From NCBI GenBank assembly GCA_032358165.1, contig JAALGY010000017.1, positions 2,790,001-2,854,000 of the forward strand: a DNA stretch of 64,000 nt. The letters run 5' to 3'. Below, one piece after another: positions 59,680 through 64,000 of the stretch. The first letter of the stretch is position 1. Every line of letters starts with the position of its first letter. A model generated the notes under the pieces. That model was not told where the DNA came from and ran no database searches. It worked only from the letters and a program-made list of their open reading frames with translations. Made by a program: the position numbers and the translations under genes. This DNA is from Diplosphaera chodatii (Eukaryota > Chlorophyta > Trebouxiophyceae > Prasiolales > Stichococcaceae).

Positions 59680-62600
59680 ATGGCGGGCCCACCCTGCAGG
59701 GATGACGGCACGGGCCAGCCGCCCTTCCGGGATGCCACGCCCTCCGACGAGGGTGAAGAGATATCTTACCGCGAGGCCTGGAGCAGCACAGCGTCTGGCT
59801 GGCGTCAGGGAAGCCCTGCGGCGGGTGCGCCGCCACTGACAGGGCGGGCGGCAGACCTCAAGGCCGCCGGCAATGAGGCGTTCGCAGCAGGTGCATGACA
59901 CCAGCCATCGATGCCACCCTGCTGCCAGACAGCTCACTGCTCAGCACACCCAGTGGTAGGAGTGTATATGCGGTGTCGACAAGCAACACCGTATTGACCT
60001 GCAGACCTGAATCGATGAAAATAGATACCAATGTGCCTGCTGCAGGTGACTGGGAGGCAGCAGCTGCCAGCTACACGGCGGCAATCAGGGGGCTGCGGCT
60101 GCAGCAGCCGGAAGGCGGCAGAGCGCACATGGCGGCCCTGCTCAGCAACCGATCGATCACGCTGCTGCGCTCCGGCCAACCCCTTCTGGTGCACATGTAG
60201 CCTGGTGAAGTGGATGGTGCACCCCACTGAACGCTGTTGTTGGCGGCGCCACGGCTGGTCAGGCAACCTGTATGGGGAGGTCTGGACGCACTCAGCGAGA
60301 AGTGCCTGGCACCTCGCGCTGCTGGCTGCAGGCGGCGCTGGATGCGGAGGCCGCAGCCTGCCAGGCGCCCTCATGGCCAAAGCCGCTGTTGCGCTGGGCT
60401 CAGGCACGCAGCTGTGCCACTGCACAACGCATGCTTCTTCTGGCAGGCCTGGCAGCTGTCTATCAGGAGCGGAGCTATTGTGCGGTGCTGTGCTGTGTGT
60501 GCAGCATCTTGCGCGGGAGTGCAGCACCCCCGATGTGGGTTTCTGTGGTTCAGGCTCTGGCAGCGGCCGGAGACTGGGCGGCAGCAGTTGCACAGGCCCG
60601 GCGGGGGGCGGCGCTGGCGGCGGGGCCCCACGGCCGGGCGCCCGACTTCGAGGCGCTGCTGGACACCCTTGCCATCGACGCCGCGCTCGCGGGCAGCGAC
60701 GCCGGCTTCGACGGCCGCCACCTGCAGGTATCCAACTGCGCATCTGCCTCGGTGCTTCCCCTGGACAGTGATGAAGTGAGCCGTTCCAGGACCAGCGGTA
60801 GACATGCCTCAGCCTGTCATGTGCACCTTGTTCTGCTTCCTGACGCCGCTGGCATTTGCATCGCACAGGTGCGTCCAGCGGGCGATGATGCATGGCTGGG
60901 AGGCCCCGCCCCCGAAGACCCCGCGCTGGATGTGGTTGACGACGTCCCTGCAGCCGGCTTGGCGCTCGTGAGCAGCGCAGCAGCCGCTGCCACAGGAGCC
61001 ATCACACCAGGTTATCTTCTTCATCTTGCATTCGGTGGGCAAGTTGCTCAGCAGCAGCAGCAGAATACGCTGACCTACGAAGCAAGATGCAGAGCACACC
61101 TACTGCTGACACCAGTTCAACATGGCTTTTCATGCTCTGCTTCTGCCACTCAACCACCATACCGATAGTGCTGCCTGTGTGCGTTGCGTTGTAGCTCGGC
61201 AGCGCGTCAGCTTCCGGTCGGTCAAGGAGGCCATGGCGGCCGCCCGCGATGGCGACCGCATCCTGCTGCTGGCCGGCATCCACAATGGCATGGGGTGCGC
61301 CGCTCTTAATGTGCGCTCCCTGCGCTTGCCTCTCGTTTGACCTGTTCGCTTCCTTGCCCCTCCTTCCGACCGCATGGATACCCGGCTTGCTCGCTGCTGC
61401 AATGCAAAGGTCCAGCATGCGGCGCGGGATATGTGGGCACAAGTAGGTGTCCAGATCTGCTCAGTTTGCCGCCGGCCTGTGCTGATGTGCACAGTCGCCG
61501 TCGTCTTGTGCTGACATCATTTCAATACGCTTGGCATTGCACTGCAGGGAGTCTGTCGACATGGAGAAGCGGGTGCTGATCCAGGGGCAGGGGGCGCTGG
61601 GGGATGCGCGGCTGGACCAGCGCGCCAACTCGCCTGCCTTCAGGCTGCGGCGGTGGGCTCACATCGTGGCAAGTGGCACCTCGCATGGTAGTGTGATCAT
61701 GTCCTGGTGCCAGTAAGGCTCAGCGTAATGCGCAGCCAACATGTCGCCTGCTGCACACCGCGGCCCAAGTACTGAGCGGAGGAAGGTCGTGGATAGGCAT
61801 GCAGTGTGTGATGTCAGGGTTCCTTCAAGCCCATGAAGCTCTGAGCTTCTAAATGTAGTTGTGCCGTGGTGCGCAACCTGGACATCGACATGACGGGGTT
61901 CCGGGAGGCGGTGCTGGTCGAGGGCGGGCCCGCCGTCCGCCCCCTGCTGCAGCGCTGCATCATCAGGTGACTCCTGCAGGCAGGTCGCACGACCAACTGC
62001 GACTGTACCCCTGCCGCCTCGCTGCACGGCTGTCAGCAGCATGGCTGCCCTGCACCCATGAAGACATTGTCCCTGCACTCTCCACAACGCTCTCCACAAG
62101 CCATGCCAGATGCCGACTCGAGTACAGCTGATTAGTGCTGCGTCCTTGTTGACCAGGTGCAGCGGCGATGATGGTGTCAACTGCAGCGGCAGCGCTCGGC
62201 CCATCCTGCACGACTGCACCATACAGGCACATTGCCGCCTATGCAGCAGCAGTGCATCGGCTGTAAAGCCCTGAGTGATCTTACGAAGCCAACATAATGT
62301 GAGGTGCCAAGGCATCACAGAGATTGAAGCCTAAGCCGTGTCGACATATCGCGACAGGGTAGGAAGGCAGGGCTGCGCTGCTTCGAAGGTGCGCAGCCGA
62401 CGCTGCAGGCCTGCTGCATCGAGGACTGCGGTGGCGTTGGCATCATGGCCATGCAGGATTCGCAGATCACACTGCAAGGGTGGGTGCCCGAAGTACGCCA
62501 ACACCCTCGCTACAGAATCGCAGCCGACCCTCTGGATGGCTCATGGCAGGATCAGCTGGCTACCACAGTCTGGTAGCCCAGTGCATATCATGTGCAAGAT

Positions 62601-63606
62601 GCAGCAGACCAAGCAACAATCTCGGGAACTCCCTGCGCATGCAGGTGCAGCATCAAAAAGTGTGAAGAGGACGGCGCAGTCGCCATGCAGTCTGCGGAGC
62701 TGGTGCTGCAGGACTGCAGCATCGAAGGCAACAAGGGCGCCGGCCTGGATGTCAGCGGCACCGCAGCAGCTAAAGTGTCAGGTAGGGCAGACGCCCTATA
62801 GCAAGGCTCTCAGGCTTGCACGCAGCGCATGCACCACCATTGCTGCAAAACGCGCCGCCATAGCCACGGTGCAGATGAGCCGGGCAGCATATGCTAGTCT
62901 AGCAACTCATATGTGTAGCCGTAACTGTCAGTGAGCAGCTTCCCAAGCTAGGGCACGATGCCACGTCCCCGCCAGTTGCACCAAGTCACACTTCCGCTTA
63001 CGCTGAGGTGGATAAGGAATACTGCATGCAGGTGGCGTGGTTGCCTGGCAATATGGGCGGCGTCCTGGCATGACACCAAGCCCATGCCTGTTTGTCCAGT
63101 TCACATGGGTTTTTGCCTGAACTCATTGCTGAGGTGAGTAAGGAGTGACCATATGCAGGTGGCGTGGTTGCTGGCAACGTGGGCGGCGTCCTGGCATGGG
63201 ACGCTGCTGCGCTTCAGATGCATGGCACATGGGTGGAGGGTGGAGTGTGGACGGCCCTGCTGGCAGATGGCGCCGTGACACCAGACATAATGGTGCCCAC
63301 ACACTCACCTGGCATGTGTGCGAATTCTATTTGCAGGGCGCCAAGCTGTGTGAGGGCATCAGGTGCCCCAGCATGCCATGCAATGCACGGCTGGTCGCTG
63401 ATGCTGCAGACCTACAATCGCATTGGGCTCTGCTACTGCAGGGCTGCCACATAGATGGCGCACTGCACATGAGCCCCGAGCAGCTGGCAGCCTTGGCAGG
63501 CGGCTGCAACACGCTTGTGCCGCCTGCAGACGCAGCGGCATGCAGCCTGCCGATGGATGAAGGGGCCTTCGTGTGGAGTCCGGACCCATACACTCGGAAG
63601 ATGTGA
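59680..63606 (+). CDS. TPR and right-handed beta-helix repeat protein
   Basis: Predicted 594 residues from 13 exons: 59680-59890, 60046-60188, 60332-60403, 60554-60727, 60869-61010, 61195-61294, 61548-61649, 61859-61966, 62157-62226, 62358-62479, 62645-62781, 63159-63292, 63337-63606; 1785 nt, phases match. Residues about 55-190 carry tetratricopeptide repeats (DLKAAGNEAFAAGDWEAAAA, LLSNRSITLL, ALAAAGDWAAAVAQARRG). Residues about 248-510 form a parallel beta-helix of the FBXO11/NosD type: FRSVKEAMAAARDGDRILLL opening, then coils of about 23 residues each starting C-x-I (CTIQGRKAGLRCFEGAQ, CCIEDCGGVGIMAMQ, CSIKKCEEDGAVAMQ, CSIEGNKGAGLDVSG). The C-terminal about 90 residues are unassigned. Such combinations often serve as protein-binding scaffolds; no catalytic residues are evident. 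Uncertain points: 60404-60553 may be exonic (open, in phase), and the 44-nt intron at 63293 could instead start at 63275. Confidence 0.8.
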
Positions 63607-64000
63607 TGCAGAGCCGGCAGCGCAGCCGTACATCTGTACTCCTGGCTGGCAAACGGTATCTTACCCCTGTTTTTCAAGGGGTTGCAGTGGCCACTGCTGG
63701 GTCTGGCTGTGCATTTGCGATGTATGATGGATGGCATATTTGAGGGTCTGCAGCATGCTGCTGCACCTGATGGACTGACAGTCACCCCTTCTGTTGTGAT
63801 CACAAGCGGAACCATCAATGCAGACCTCCCCTGTCTGCACAGTTAGCATGCTTCCCTGGTCTGCAAACTATGATTACAATTGCACAGCCAGCGGCGCACT
63901 GCAGCTGTGGTTGAACGATACATACTTTCAAGACCCACACAGTTTGGACGTGCTTGCTAAAGCGTGGTTGACACGCCATGCCCGCTAGCAGGTTGCTGTT
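63607..64000. other. 3' flank, no gene seen
   Basis: Downstream of the TPR/beta-helix gene to the window end; presumably its 3'UTR. I see no TGTAA and no further coding signal. Confidence 0.45.

Noticed and set aside
60404..60553. In-frame coding reading of the 150 nt between two TPR exons
   Set aside because: It is open and in phase, but removing it gives an unbroken TPR helix pair and its edges are CAG/GCACGC and TTCAG/GC. I treat it as a GC-AG intron with some doubt.

Overview
This window is nuclear DNA from a green alga, most likely a core chlorophyte of the Chlorophyceae; I cannot name the species. The signs are GC-rich, intron-dense genes with donors such as GTGCGT and GTGAGT, TGTAA polyadenylation-type signals, a nuclear Ycf20 homologue with a transit-peptide-like N-terminus, and giant Ser-Pro-Pro-rich cell-wall-type proteins. 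All gene models were built by hand from coding frame, splice sites and intron phase. Every complete model closes in frame: the summed exon length is a multiple of three in each case.

Left part (1-21 kb), housekeeping genes. Two GT61 (DUF563) glycosyltransferase genes lie head to head: GT61-a on minus (83 to about 3253, running off the left edge) and GT61-b on plus (4266-10085). A ycf20-like gene on minus (10995-12464) is followed head to head by the gene for the coatomer beta subunit, beta-COP (13334-20678, 23 exons).

Middle and right part (21.6-57.3 kb), an accessory cluster of extracellular hydroxyproline-rich-type proteins. Three minus-strand genes (21633-25145, 27639-35918, 55656-57284) share one unusual layout: signal peptide, lamin-tail-like beta-sandwich domain of the kind known from bacterial secreted nucleases, long (Ser-Pro-Pro)n arm, and a C-terminal module whose cysteines recur every 11 residues. 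The middle one is predicted at 2410 residues, with one coding exon of 5668 nt and three cysteine modules. A fourth minus-strand gene (43623-49774, 1721 residues) has the same style of Pro-rich arms but carries three copies of another cysteine-rich domain plus a PA14-like domain. Interleaved on plus are an LRR-protein-kinase gene (38893-42910), a decayed copy of it (51837-55340) and a small LRR relic (about 26470-26625). Each faces a minus-strand Pro-rich gene, which suggests repeated block duplication.

Right end (59680-63606, plus): a TPR plus right-handed beta-helix protein.

The most notable content is the lamin-tail / Pro-arm / hendecad-cysteine family, its module-by-module growth through phase-matched exon duplication, and a recurrent use of GC-AG introns.
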